A stretch of 64,000 bases of DNA from Margaritifera margaritifera (lineage: Eukaryota > Mollusca > Bivalvia > Unionida > Margaritiferidae). The position numbers and the translations under genes were made by a program. Shown here piece by piece: positions 47,540 through 58,351 of this stretch (positions are counted from its first letter, which is position 1; every line of letters starts with the position of its first letter). The notes below the pieces were generated by a model. It saw nothing but the letters and a program-made list of their open reading frames with translations. It ran no database searches and was not told where the DNA came from. The stretch spans positions 1,092,501 through 1,156,500 of the forward strand of contig JAQPZY010001490.1 of NCBI GenBank assembly GCA_029931535.1, written 5' to 3'.

Positions 47540-50529
47540 GTGGGTGCATATTTGTGTTTCTTTATATTTATGGGAATTAATTATTTTTTGCCATTCATCA
47601 AATGCACAAACTAACTTTGCGGAAATGTTGTCTCGCAAAACTACCACAGCTTTGTTTCTTTTTAATCACGTTGAATTTTTTTTTTTTTTATTATATATTT
47701 TTTTTTATATGAATTTGTGTCTAAAGTGAAGTACCAAGGGCAGTATACTAAACACAAAGTATAATTCAGTACCTACATCCAATGTACAAATTTGTCATGA
47801 AGAATCAGAACCTATGTAGTCGTATGGGATAGTCATACTATTTAAGAAAAATCAAATTTAAGTGTGCAAGGAAAATATGATAGTACAGTGTAGACGACAA
47901 AGTTAAATTGTGTATGCATCTGAGTCCTATGAATATACTCAGAAAATGTCAGGCAGGTTTTGTCCAGTATGTTCACCTGTCTGTATTCTGCTCTCGCCAA
48001 GATTTTAAATATCACAAAATATAACAAGATATAAAACAGGTTTTGAATGATGATGTGAGCATTAGATTATGAAATTGTTATGGGTAATATACCCACTGAG
48101 ATTCTTTCAAAACTACTTTCGCTGTTCTCATCAACATTTAAGGCAAATCTAGAAATCTTGTCTTTGCCTTTTCGAGCAATATGTTTAATGTACACCAGTT
48201 ATGTTTGAATTTATAACATCTTATCTTTATTCATGTATTTGTATGTTAATTTAGTACGTTCTTTTCGACGTTTCATGACAAACTTTATTTCTGCTCCATC
48301 TTGGAATTTAATTTAAAGAAACGGGACAGTATCTGACGTGACAATTATAAAAAGGCACTTATTCACAATATGATATACACTTCGATAGGTAGAATTAATA
48401 AAGTGATCCGAAACTGACAAACAAGTATGTCTCGTGATTACATTTCCAGCAGTCATTCTATAAATTTTAATACCTTATGTTTTAGTAATAATTGGTTAGA
48501 AACTATTAGCAGTTTTTTAAAGTAAAAAATGTTGTAAACAACTGAGCACACGTGATTTATCTTTATAGTGAGTTCACGTTTTCTCAAAACAAGCAATAAA
48601 TGTGAACATTGCCCCTCGCATTAACTAAGAGTTGGCAAAGGTGGCCAAGCAAATCGTTTTTGTGCGTGTGCCCTCGCCGTCTAACGTCCCTATCAGACGA
48701 CACTGCTTGAACAAATCCGGGTACTTAGCAATTGTTCAGTTCATTCGTATCTTCGGTTTGGGGTCAGTGTAGGACATAATTGTAATAACCTTGTATTTAA
48801 GATACAATCTTCAAAAAGTTGGCAACAAAACAGAATGCAATATCGCGTCATATAGTATGTAATAGTGTGTTAAGTCCATTTACTATAGTTTACCTGTGTA
48901 CTGTATCCTTGTTGACATGACTGAGGCGATAATAGTGATGTAGACCTGTAATAGAACACAACACAACTTTATTCATGCAATATGTCTGAGGCCACTCGCA
49001 GGTAGCATATGAGAAAACATAATATGCATTTAATTTGGGGAAATGTATTCATATTAGGGAGTTCAATATTACTTATCGAAAATATATTAATTAATCAATG
49101 TCATATAAATAAATAACAGGGAGTGAGAAAGAGAATTGGCATGTGTTTGTATATAACTCGTACAGATCAAAAGTAAACTCGACATTCATGAAATACGTAG
49201 TAAATTCAATGAACAAGGAAGCTATACTACTTCAAAATTAAACAGTATCAGAAAGAAACTCTACCATGTGATAACAATTCACTGTTGTTAGTAATGAAAG
49301 ATTAACATTTGGTAACTATTTTCAGATGCGTACGGTAAATATGAATCGATTTCAAATATATAATAAGTAACATACATGAAAAGTGGCATAACAGTATGAA
49401 AATAGCAGTCTTATACTCCGCGCGGTTTTCGTGTTATTTTTTATAATTGTTTTATTAAATGTAGATACAAGAATATATCAGTCAAAGTGCTGACGTTGGG
49501 TTAACAGACACAAACTTTGAATTGTGTTACAGAGAGTAACAGATACCTGAAATATCCTTCTTAAAAAATGTTGTCTATACGTTAGTCAAGCAAATACAAT
49601 GATACTTTTTTGTAACACATGTCGATAAAGTCACACGTGCTAGTTTGCTTTTTATGATTAAATATACTCGTTGATGAATCTATCATGAGATAAGCAATTA
49701 TCATTTTACAATGACTTAATCCATTTGTAAACCTCATCCGAAATAGGCGAGTTTGATAACTTCATCATCATTGTTTATTTCTATTATCAATGTATCAATA
49801 AAACTATCATCGTCATGTTCAGTACATTGATTATTTCTTTTTAAACATTCATACAGTGTGTTCAATATAATGATTTAATTGCCCTTTAATTTCTTCCTCC
49901 TGTTTTTAATTGTCCAAAGTCGTTAGGATTTTGCTTTTAAGGTTTTTGTGCTGTAATATTTTTTTTCAAGTTGTGCTAGCTTCATAAGATTGTATATATT
50001 AATGTTGTGATTCGTGGTCTGCTTATTGCCACTAGTAGCCTCCTTATGATTAACTTTTGTCGTTTGTGAATGATTCATGTTTTGTATTGTTCTAGGTATA
50101 TAATACTCTTTGCGCGTATGTCGACATATCGATCTGTAGTCATTTTTTGTCATCAAACTTACTGTTGATGTTTTCACTTAGCCCGGAAGTACAATTAAAA
50201 TGTTTTTCCTGCCCAATCACAGAAAGTCTAGACATTGTATTACTAGTATATATGGATAATTCCCTTATTTATCCCATTAATGTTGTGCTGGCCGTAGCTT
50301 AGAATTGTCTTTATCCCATTTACTTTTGTCTTTATTTCTATTTTCAATGAACAAATCATTTTTATTTTACATCCAACTTAGCCTTACATATGAAATATTA
50401 CTTAGAAAAATATGTAATACGAATATCCTTTTGTGTAGTGTAATTCCAAAATGCTAAAAATTATCTATGTAATTTAAAGCAGGTGCAGAAAGTAATGAAT
50501 ACCAAAAAAAATATTTCTAAATGTTTGTG

Positions 50530-51290
50530 TACCAATGTTCTTATCCTTCCAACATCTGTCATTTAAAGTAAAGATTATTACTTTTAAAAATTTCAAGCAA
50601 TCTTTTGCCTTTATTATTGATCACAGTATCTTGCGAACTGCGATGCCGGGCATGATTACGTTGATTAAGTGTAAATGAAATGTTAAAATAGTCACAGATA
50701 GTTCTCTCAGAATCAAGGTGATGTGGGGACAACACTTTCAAGATCTATGAAATTATCTTTACTGCTAGATCTGAGATTGAAGTGTCCCATAAGAAATCCA
50801 TATCTTTACTGCTAGATCTGGGATTGAAGTGTCCCATAAGAAATTCCTATCTTTACTGCTAGATCTGGGATTGAAGTGTCCCATAAGAAATTCCTATCTT
50901 TACTGCTAGATCTGGGATTGAAGTGTCCCATAAGAAATTCCTATCTTTACTGCTAGATCTGGGATTGAAGTGTCCCATAAGAAATTCCTATCTTTACTGC
51001 TAGATCTGGGATTGAAGTGTCCCATAAGAAATTCCTATCTTTACTGCTAGATCTGGGATTGAAGTGTCCCATAAGAAATCCATATTTTTGTGAAATACTC
51101 ATATTAGTTATTTCTACTTGAAGCATATGAAGTTCATGTGGGTTATGAACTTGAGAATCATCTAGAGACATATACAACGCATCAAAATCAGGATCTTCAT
51201 CAATATTGAAGACAGACTTATTGAGCTTAAACCATAATATATAATCAGTGTGGATTACATTTACATAAAGCGAGATATAAATATACATAT
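50530..51290 (-). pseudogene. LINE endonuclease-domain relic split by a minisatellite, minus strand
   Basis: Read on the minus strand, FNIDEDPDFDALYMSLDDSQ (about 51215-51150) and YGFLMGHFNPRSSSKD (about 51095-51045) match the apurinic-like endonuclease of non-LTR retrotransposons; the second contains the counterpart of the GDFNAR motif, with His for Asp. After the 47-bp repeats the domain resumes as SERTICDYFNISFTLN and SSQDTVINNKGKRLLEIFKS (50710-50570). The endonuclease nicks genomic DNA for target-primed reverse transcription; this copy is dead. Confidence 0.7.
50757..51085. repeat. 47-bp minisatellite, seven copies, derived from LINE coding sequence
   Basis: Copies start at 50757, 50804, 50851, 50898, 50945, 50992 and 51039 (unit ctttactgctagatctggga + ttgaagtgtcccataagaaa + ttcctat). 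The inner copies are essentially identical; the first and last differ at a few sites. Its reverse complement encodes FLMGHFNPRSSSK in one frame, so the unit is an expanded slice of the endonuclease motif. Since 47 is not a multiple of 3, each copy shifts frame. Confidence 0.95.
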
Positions 51291-51569
51291 ACGCCCACTT
51301 TTACGATTATGGTGTTGTCGAAAGAAAGAACATTACACCAACATAATTAAGTTTGTATTTCATTTATCCATGAAATGTCATACGTTTAGTACAAGATCAC
51401 ACAATTCAGGATATAATAATCTACGTTTTAAGCCAAAGACATGTAATGATCCACATTTAATTTTGTTATGACTAGTACAGTTATTCTTGATCAGGTTTGA
51501 CCTATTGTTTTCGGTCTTATTATTATGCTATTTTTTGCAGTCACAAAAGAATTTCCACAGTGAAATGAA

Positions 51570-51935
51570 CACTCCGCGGAATCCTATATTTTCGTTGTAT
51601 TGGCCACATTGTTGTTCGTTTCTGTCAGGTCAGGAGGTTCATCCGGTAGATATACGGCATCTGTATCCAGAATACCAGTTTCACCGGTCGTGCCGTCAGT
51701 AGAATAGGTTGTAAGTGATATGGTCTGTGTGATCGCCCCATTTTCGGGAGGAGAGTAGATGTTTCCAGGCCTGTACATAAAACTGAAGGCTAACAATATG
51801 TTCTTGGTCTGGATGCTGTACCACTTTCTGATTTGGAATCTGTGGAACTGTCGCCATTGGTTGAGTCAATTTCCCTACCATTCATATTAATATATGAAGT
51901 GTCATATAGTTCAAATCACTTCTGATGTCGAATAA
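51570..51935 (-). pseudogene. Coding-like hydrophilic relic of unknown family, minus strand
   Basis: Two minus-strand pieces have protein-like composition unlike the AT-rich surroundings: ELYDTSYINMNGREIDSTNG then DSSTDSKSESGTASRPRTYC (about 51915-51800), and, after a frame change, SPPENGAITQTISLTTYSTD then GTTGETGILDTDAVYLPDE (about 51750-51640), ending at a TAG near 51584. The Ser/Thr/Asp-rich text with Tyr motifs suggests a cytoplasmic tail or linker. I cannot name a family. Confidence 0.3.
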
Positions 51936-51939
51936 CTCT

Positions 51940-52980
51940 CTTTTATTAGGGTTTTCAGCGTTCTAATGGCTAACATCAAATGTAAAATCACTGTTAGCAT
52001 TCCAGTTGTATCGTCTGTTCAACCCGCTCTTCGCGGAGTTAAGTTGCTTGCATCGCATAATCTTGTCACTTGGGAAACATGTCCTTGTACACATGTCCAT
52101 CTATCATCAGTTTAGCGGGATATTTGATCAAGATCTGGGATTTTATGTTGTTTCTTCTTCGGCGTTTTCATCTCCTTCAGGAGACTTATTCGTGCACCAA
52201 CAATTTCTTAGGAGTAATTTAGAGATATGCCAAATGTTGTCCCTTTGAGTTATGCGACTTGAAAAGGATTCATTCCACGTCTTGATAATCACAAAATGCA
52301 CCAATGAGGAGTCTCTGAGAAATTCTTACTGACGGATTGACGCAAAGTCGATTCGGATGTTGGGGTCTTCCAAATATGTGTGCTCCTTAAATATATATAG
52401 CATCTGGGTCTAGAAAGAGTTTGCCTTGAAAGCACACAGAAAGAACAGTCATAGAATCCTCATTGTCTATTTCGGGTATACCGCAGAAGTTTGTTAGAAC
52501 AAAAATATATTCAATTTGTCATTAACACTTAAAGATTTTAAGTTATTTTAACTTTTTAATGAAAATATTACTTATTAGGTGAATTTCTAGAAATAAAGCT
52601 GGCTCCTGTAGAACCTGTCGATCTTTATTTACGCTTTTCTTTTTGGCAAGCAGGTGCTGTACATGTGCATCTGCAGCGTGCCAGGCTTGACTAGGTCTGT
52701 TCAGTCTCGTAACAATATTCCATCTATCACAGTCTACTGTATCGGTCAGGTTTTAACATAGATACGCAACAGAAAGTTAGTCCACTGTCAAAGGATGTTT
52801 ACATATGTTTCTACCACAAGTCACGCAAAAGTGACGAAGATATGTCAACTTTATTCTGGTCAAGTATAATGACAGTCACAAACTAAAACAAGCCTGTTTA
52901 AAATTTTTGGTGAGTTAACAGTGATTTTTTAAAAAACTTTAGCATCAGTTAATTTCATGGTTTTGTTCCAAACCAGTTTC
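51940..52980. other. No gene seen
   Basis: Short frames only. A minus-strand patch near 52150-52200 (NKSPEGDENAEEETT) has acidic coding-like composition and could extend the relic at 51.6-51.9 kb, but stops surround it. Confidence 0.4.
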
Positions 52981-54680
52981 ATCCAGTTGACCAAGATATC
53001 AGTTTAATTTCACTTGCAAGCCTTTCATTTAGACAATAACTGAGTCACGTGGAAATTAATCTGTACTCTATATCTTCATTTTCTCTTTTGTTTTTGTTTT
53101 CTACGCTGTCTCATAAACAGAGAGACTAGATGTATACTTCAACGATAAAACGTCTTAGAAATAACTTTCTCTTTTCTTCCAGAGAGAGTACTACAGGAAC
53201 TATTCGAAATGTAAGCATTCTATATGCACAGATTATGTTTCAGAGGCAACCGATACCAGTCAAAATTGACAGAACCTAACAGAATAGTCACTGACCTATA
53301 TGTTGACCAATTGTTATGAATGCTTAGACAAACTAAAGTACATGACTGACCTGCATGTTGTGTTCATTGGTCACAAATCAATGAACACAGGTCAATGGAC
53401 CTTACTAGGTAAGGTCAGATAAATCTGCGTGCAGTTAAGAATATTTGCATTCGTCAACATATAGAGTAGTGAATGATCTGTTATGTGTCTATACACCCTG
53501 GAATATATTTGTTAGCCGGGCTGAATTTGTTTGACATAAGGCAATTACATTTTTTTAAATAGATGAATAAATTAAAATAAAAATTTGTCATAAAAAGTGA
53601 CAAAATATCAGCTGCTCATTTATGTGATTGTGAGTCATGCTAGTAATATTTAACACTAACTTTAATGAATATTTTTGTCCAATCTCCACTGACTATTTAT
53701 ACTTTAAACTTTTAATCTATCCCAAATATTGTTGACAAAAATGAGCTTGGATTTTAAGAAAATATTTATAAAACAAACACAAAAAACAACAGCATGCAAT
53801 TAAAACATCCGATTAGCAAGCATTGTTAATATAGCCTCCAGACATTAGCAGTAACGGAAAGCCGAATCAGAGAAATATAACAAAATTCTTGTAGTATGCA
53901 TAATGTACATGGCTTACATTGTATGGAAATACTTTGAAAATATTCTCATTGATATTCACATTTAAATTGAGAAAATTGCATGTTGTATTGCACATTCTCT
54001 GTCTGTTTGTTTGTCTATGTCTCTGTCTCTCTCTCTCTCTCGCCATGAAGTTTTCTTGTGTTTTTAATGTAAGACATTAATTGTACCGAATACATACGAA
54101 TTATATCGTTTTCAATGTATATAATATAAATGTACACGAAAAGCTTTACAAAATCGGAGCACTTATCATTTTTTAAGTAGAGTTCAGAAATAACAAAATA
54201 TAGAGCAACAGCCTTGATTTGACAATTCACACAATGTTCCCGTTAAAAGAAAACGTGTGTTTTCTTTTCTTGATCTGAACAGTATGTCCTTTTAAATCTA
54301 TCATTTAAATATTGTGTTGTTGTATTGAAATTTAGTACAGTATGCCAATTAAGCAGAGACATGTTCTTTTTATGTGCTATACTGTAAGGCAAAACGTCAA
54401 TAATAGTACCGCATGAAGAGTATCCATATGATTGATACGCTGTGATTCAATTCAGGGACTAAATTATGTATTTTAAGTGGTCAGTGATGCACGGAAATTT
54501 GTTTTATAACAACATACAATTTCAAGCTGCAAATATACAGCGAAAGTACAGAGTGTAGAGTTTTCTAGGAATGCCCAACATGTTTTCTCTGGTAACTCAA
54601 CGTATTTATGCGCCAATCATATACATACAAAAAAAGTCTAAATCCTGATCGTATTGTAATAACAACTTAATTTAAAGGAA

Positions 54681-54852
54681 CATTGAAACAGATCACTTAG
54701 TCTGCTTTATTATAAAGGGGTTGCATTGAAACAGATCACTTGGTCTGCTTTATTATAAAGGGGTTGCATTGAAACAGATCACTTGGTCTGCTTTATTATA
54801 AAGGGGTTGCATTGAAACAGATCACTTGGTCTGCTTTATTATAAAGGGATTG
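54681..54852 (+). repeat. 43-bp minisatellite, four copies
   Basis: The unit cattgaaacagatcacttgg + tctgctttattataaagggg + ttg starts at 54681, 54724, 54767 and 54810 with almost no divergence. It lies at the left edge of the palindrome array and shares its agatcac...tctgctttatta words, so it is a recent expansion of that family. Confidence 0.95.
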
Positions 54853-56330
54853 CAACTGCATGCAATTTTAGGCCTTATAGTAATAACATTCTTTCGAGAA
54901 ATATCCGGTTAGATCACTTATCGGTAGTAATGTCAAGGTCAGCAGATATTCAGATCAAATTTTAAAAAGTATTATAATGTCAAAGTCATAGCAGTTTGAT
55001 TGTATCTTGTATTATTTATTACAAAATGGACTGCAATTGCATGCAATCAAGAAGTGTGTTATCCTAATAAAATGTCCACATGATTACAATAGGAGTTGCG
55101 GCTGCATGCGACTTAATCCCCTACTGTAATAACTTTCGCTGAAGGAAGATTTCAAGCACACCACACTTAGTCTCCTTTTTTGCCATAGGGATTGCAACTA
55201 CATATAATTTACATCTCTTTTCTAATAAAAATTATTTTTAAATGAAATACGGTCAGATCATCCCGACTGCTTTTTCACAATACGGCTTGTGACTGCATGC
55301 ATTGTCAAACCCTATTGTAATTACAACTTACTTGGAAAGAACTCTCACTCAGATCACATTGTTTATTTTATTATCATATGGATTACAACTGCTGCAATAA
55401 CCCCAATTGTAATAAAGTTGCAAATTGTAATATTTGTTTGAAATTGGTTACAACTGCAAACGGTTATATTGCATTTTGTAAAATAGGTTCGATTTATTAC
55501 ATTAGGAGCTGTCATAATATCGAACATCAACTGCTATTGTATTATCCACTTTCTTTCAAAGAAAATTCAATCATATGACTTAAAAATATAAATGTCAAGG
55601 TCAAGACTTTTTCAGTCATGAACAGGACGTTCTGACGTCAAGAGCATGGTACATGTATTGCATCTACCACGATGTATTACCAACTTATTTGCAACCACAA
55701 CGCATTCTGTAATAATATCCACTGTTGCAAATTGTAATAATTATACGAAGGTTTCATAGAAAGCGGTGTTTCACCTTTAATGGAGTTATGGGCTTCCAAA
55801 AACCTTTAACACTGTGTTGACGCAGCTGCCGACGACGATGGACGTCATCATGTTTGTCATGCCTCGCATTTTTTTCAAAAACCGGTGAGACAATAAAATG
55901 AGGTCCAATTGCACGAAGTCATAACACACTCCGTAATGATGCCCACGTTATTACAATAAGTTGTATTTGCATGTAATTTTAACCCTTATTGTAATAAGAA
56001 CTTTTTTATGATAATTAGAATAGCTCGCGTATCAACTGAGGTCAACAGCTTGTCGTGTCTGATGAAAGAGAACATTATAGATAAATGTAGTTCAGTTGCA
56101 TCTGATAAAATTCATTATAAAATGGTTTCCAAATGCATGCGATCGCAATGCATTTTGTAATACAGTCCTCTTTATTACAATACCGGTTGAGACTGCATTT
56201 AGTTTCAACTCCATATTTGAATAATAACGTTCATTCAAAGAATATTTAGTAAGATCACCTATCAATATAATGTTATAGTCAACAGCTATACAGATATAAT
56301 TGAAAAGAATACAACAACTACAGTAATAAA
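54850..56330. repeat. Array of imperfect palindromes (ttattacaatagg ... cctattgtaataa)
   Basis: About eight diverged copies of a 120-200 bp unit follow one another. Each has an inverted pair around a tgcatgca-like centre. At 55948-55997 the arms ttattacaataag and cttattgtaataa are perfect over 13 bp; at 55082-55133 attacaatagg pairs with cctactgtaat. Between palindromes the words agatcac, gtcaaggtcagcag and aataacttt(c/t) recur. Short ORFs here (for example 55378-55578) only reflect the repeat. One similar piece lies at 26440-26740. Confidence 0.65.
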
Positions 56331-56429
56331 AACTATATTGAAAACTTGGAGGAATGAAAGCTACTTATATTTCTGAAACACATATGCCCCACTGCTGGCA
56401 AGAAAGTCCAAAATCTACAATTAAACATT

Positions 56430-56600
56430 ACAAAAATGTCAATATGACCATCCATCTAGGAGGAGTAGCGATAGTAAGATTTTCAAGATGGCTACCACTG
56501 TGGCCATATTGGATGTCAGATCGGCACCATTTTCATTTGGGACAAACTAAACATCATAAGTCATTTGACCATCCATCAAGGAGGAGTATCCCAGGGCGCG
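56430..56600 (+). repeat. Dispersed repeat of marine-invertebrate type
   Basis: The words gaccatccatctaggaggag and gaccatccatcaaggaggag flank caagatggctaccactgtgg, ccatattggatgtcagatcg and caccattttcatttgggac. The style is that of a widespread non-coding repeat that I recall from several marine invertebrate genomes. Confidence 0.5.
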
Positions 56601-57038
56601 CAATTGAGCAAATCATGTGAAATTCTAACAATTTGCGCATTTGGAAGGCAGTGATGCGTGACAACTCCCGCAAATTACTAGTAGTTAAAATCTATATAAA
56701 AAAAGATAGTAAGGATACGTATTTGATCAAAATACCTCTGTCCATTCCAAAGTATGCAGATAAACCTTAGGCAAAATATGTGCGTACAGTTCATGGCTAT
56801 CCTCCCAGTAGTTTAAGAGTAGGGATAACAAACTTGTGTTAATGGATGGACCATCCCATAAGCTCTTCTAGTCTACGATCGGTAGAGCCAAACATGACTG
56901 AAAACGTGCAACTAGTATTACATTAATACTGCGCACGATTCAACAGCAGCATTTGGCTTAACAAGGTAAACACTATTATTCACATGTTTCTTTGGTGAAA
57001 ATCGTAAATTTTTGTATTAGGAGGACTATTTGATTTAA

Positions 57039-57115
<77 letters not shown>

Positions 57116-57249
57116 GTATCTTCAAACTTCCGGACACTATACAGAAAGAGCACCGGATGTGATATTAGTACCCCGTCGACAAAGGAAGTAGGGTACTAAT
57201 ATTAGTACGGACTAAATTACATTCGTCTACTTCAATTGTTTTTGTGCAG
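56600..57249. other. No gene seen; includes an (AT)n tract at 57041-57112
   Basis: 56.88-56.97 kb contains a possible donor (aacaaggtaaac) but no matching acceptor and phase. 57150-57215 has a small inverted pair around ggtactaatattagtac. Confidence 0.5.
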
Positions 57250-57410
57250 TCACACTTAATGAAACTGTAGGGGTGGATGGCCTTACAACAGGATGGGCAG
57301 GATCCTATTTAGATGTTCTTAATGCAAGCAGTGAGGATACAAAATTGAAATTCACTAAATTGGATACAATTTACATATCATCTAGTTATGAAGGGAAAAA
57401 TGCTTTCTGA
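57250..57410 (+). CDS. Candidate terminal coding exon with two N-glycosylation sequons
   Basis: A strong 3' splice site (ttcaattgtttttgtgcag, ending at 57249) is followed by two bases and 52 open codons to TGA at 57408. The peptide begins TLNETVGVDGLTTGWAGSYL, continues DVLNASSEDTKLKFTKLDTI and ends YISSSYEGKNAF. Its composition is protein-like and unlike the surroundings, and the other two frames close quickly. It contains the sequons NET and NAS, as expected of an extracellular protein. It starts in phase 1, so it fits the phase-1 donors of the signal-peptide exons; joined to exon B it would give a secreted protein of about 73 residues across a 21-kb intron, possibly with exons between. I recognise no domain. 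No clear poly(A) signal follows within about 150 bp. Confidence 0.5.
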
Positions 57411-57612
57411 ATTGGTTTGCCAAGATCAAGCAGTTTATGTGTAGTTGTTCTAACATGGTTTACATGCAAACCTTGTTCACTCATGATGGTATGAAAACCT
57501 TTCTTCATGTGGTTTTGCTAACAAGTTTTACAGGCCAAGGTACACATATTTGTATTTAAGAAGAGATAAGTGGGTATAAAAAGAAAACAAGACAGCATAT
57601 ATTTTACTATCA

Positions 57613-57717
57613 CTTTATTTTTATCTGTTTATTTTCTGGGTTTTATTCGGATTAAAAATCAGAATATGTATCCTTGACAGCAAAGTCAATCTGTGTTTTC
57701 TTCTTCTGCTCAGACTC
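57613..57717 (-). CDS. Candidate terminal exon on the minus strand with poly(A) signals
   Basis: On the minus strand ttttctacttgcag ends at 57718 and is followed by 21 codons (ESEQKKKTQIDFAVKDTYSD plus F) and TAA at 57654-57652. An AATAAA hexamer follows five bases after the stop, with further ones to about 57613 and GT-rich text beyond, as at a real 3' end. It is convergent with the plus-strand exon at 57250-57410. Upstream exons could include a stretch at 58068-58026 (frame ending LKITLDFK before GTAGAT, phase 0), but this join is speculative. Confidence 0.42.
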
Positions 57718-58111
57718 CTGCAAGTAGAAAAATAATTTTAATGTTTGAACAATACTCTTATTTCAATTAAAATGATTAAAAATATTTTTTTAAATCAAAT
57801 ATCAGCACTTGATACTGGTGCATAATTCCTGAAAATCTGACATGTGCAATTTAAAGTAACAGTACTTATAGATTTGGTAATTTGTAAATTATTATGCATG
57901 AACTGACTTGTATGCTCATATTGAAAAATCCAATACATAATTATTCTGTTTTTCTTAGTTTCTTACTTTATAATTTTTACATTAATTATTATTAAAGAGG
58001 TTGATTTGAAATCTACTTTAAAATCTAGTGTTATCTTCAGCTGATCGCTCATCACCATTATCATTTTGCAGCCTCGACTTATTTTTAATAACAAGACAAT
58101 GTATACAATAA

Positions 58112-58351
58112 TCAATTATTTTGATTGTTCACGTATTTACTGAAAATATAATTTAAAATAAGCCGATCCTGAAAAATAATAAGGTAAATAAAAATTTTCC
58201 TTTGAATTCCGGCACAAAATGGTAGGCAGATTAGAGAGTAATTTCTGATTACTGGGGTAGTGCCAGTAGATGGGTATAACATCAACACATCATAGCGCAT
58301 GAAGTACAACCTGAACACACTTTGCAGTCCAACACAGAAGCAATCCGCCAT
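58112..58351 (-). CDS. Possible first exon or short gene on the minus strand
   Basis: ATG at 58351 has a good context (aacaataATGGCGG) and opens 79 codons: MADCFCVGLQSVFRLYFMRY, then DVLMLYPSTGTTPVIRNYSL, then ICLPFCAGIQRK and an AT-rich hydrophobic end that looks like intron. A donor may lie within the exon (for example at TTCAG|GTTGTA), but none is decisive. It has the same orientation as the candidate terminal exon 400-700 bp away. Not recognised. Confidence 0.25.
   Translation of the reverse strand: MADCFCVGLQSVFRLYFMRYDVLMLYPSTGTTPVIRNYSLICLPFCAGIQRKIFIYLIIFQDRLILNYIFSKYVNNQNN

Larger units (their letters stand above)
35650..54580 (+). repeat. Unit B: long duplicated segment with a signal-peptide exon at its head
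   Basis: Colinear with unit A over most of its length (see that entry) and, at its end, with unit 0. It is longer than unit A because of the (CATA)n block, a tandem duplication at 37.7-38.7 kb, and LINE insertions at 38.9-40.2 and 50.5-51.3 kb. Between these insertions (40.2-43.1, 43.7-50.5 and 52.0-54.6 kb) I found no convincing exon, only AT-rich intron-like sequence shared in patches with A and C. Confidence 0.72.

Noticed and set aside
56880..56970. Possible exon ending at the donor aacaag|gtaaac
   Set aside because: The frame that stays open ends in phase 2, which does not fit the acceptor at 57249, and its own acceptor is weak.
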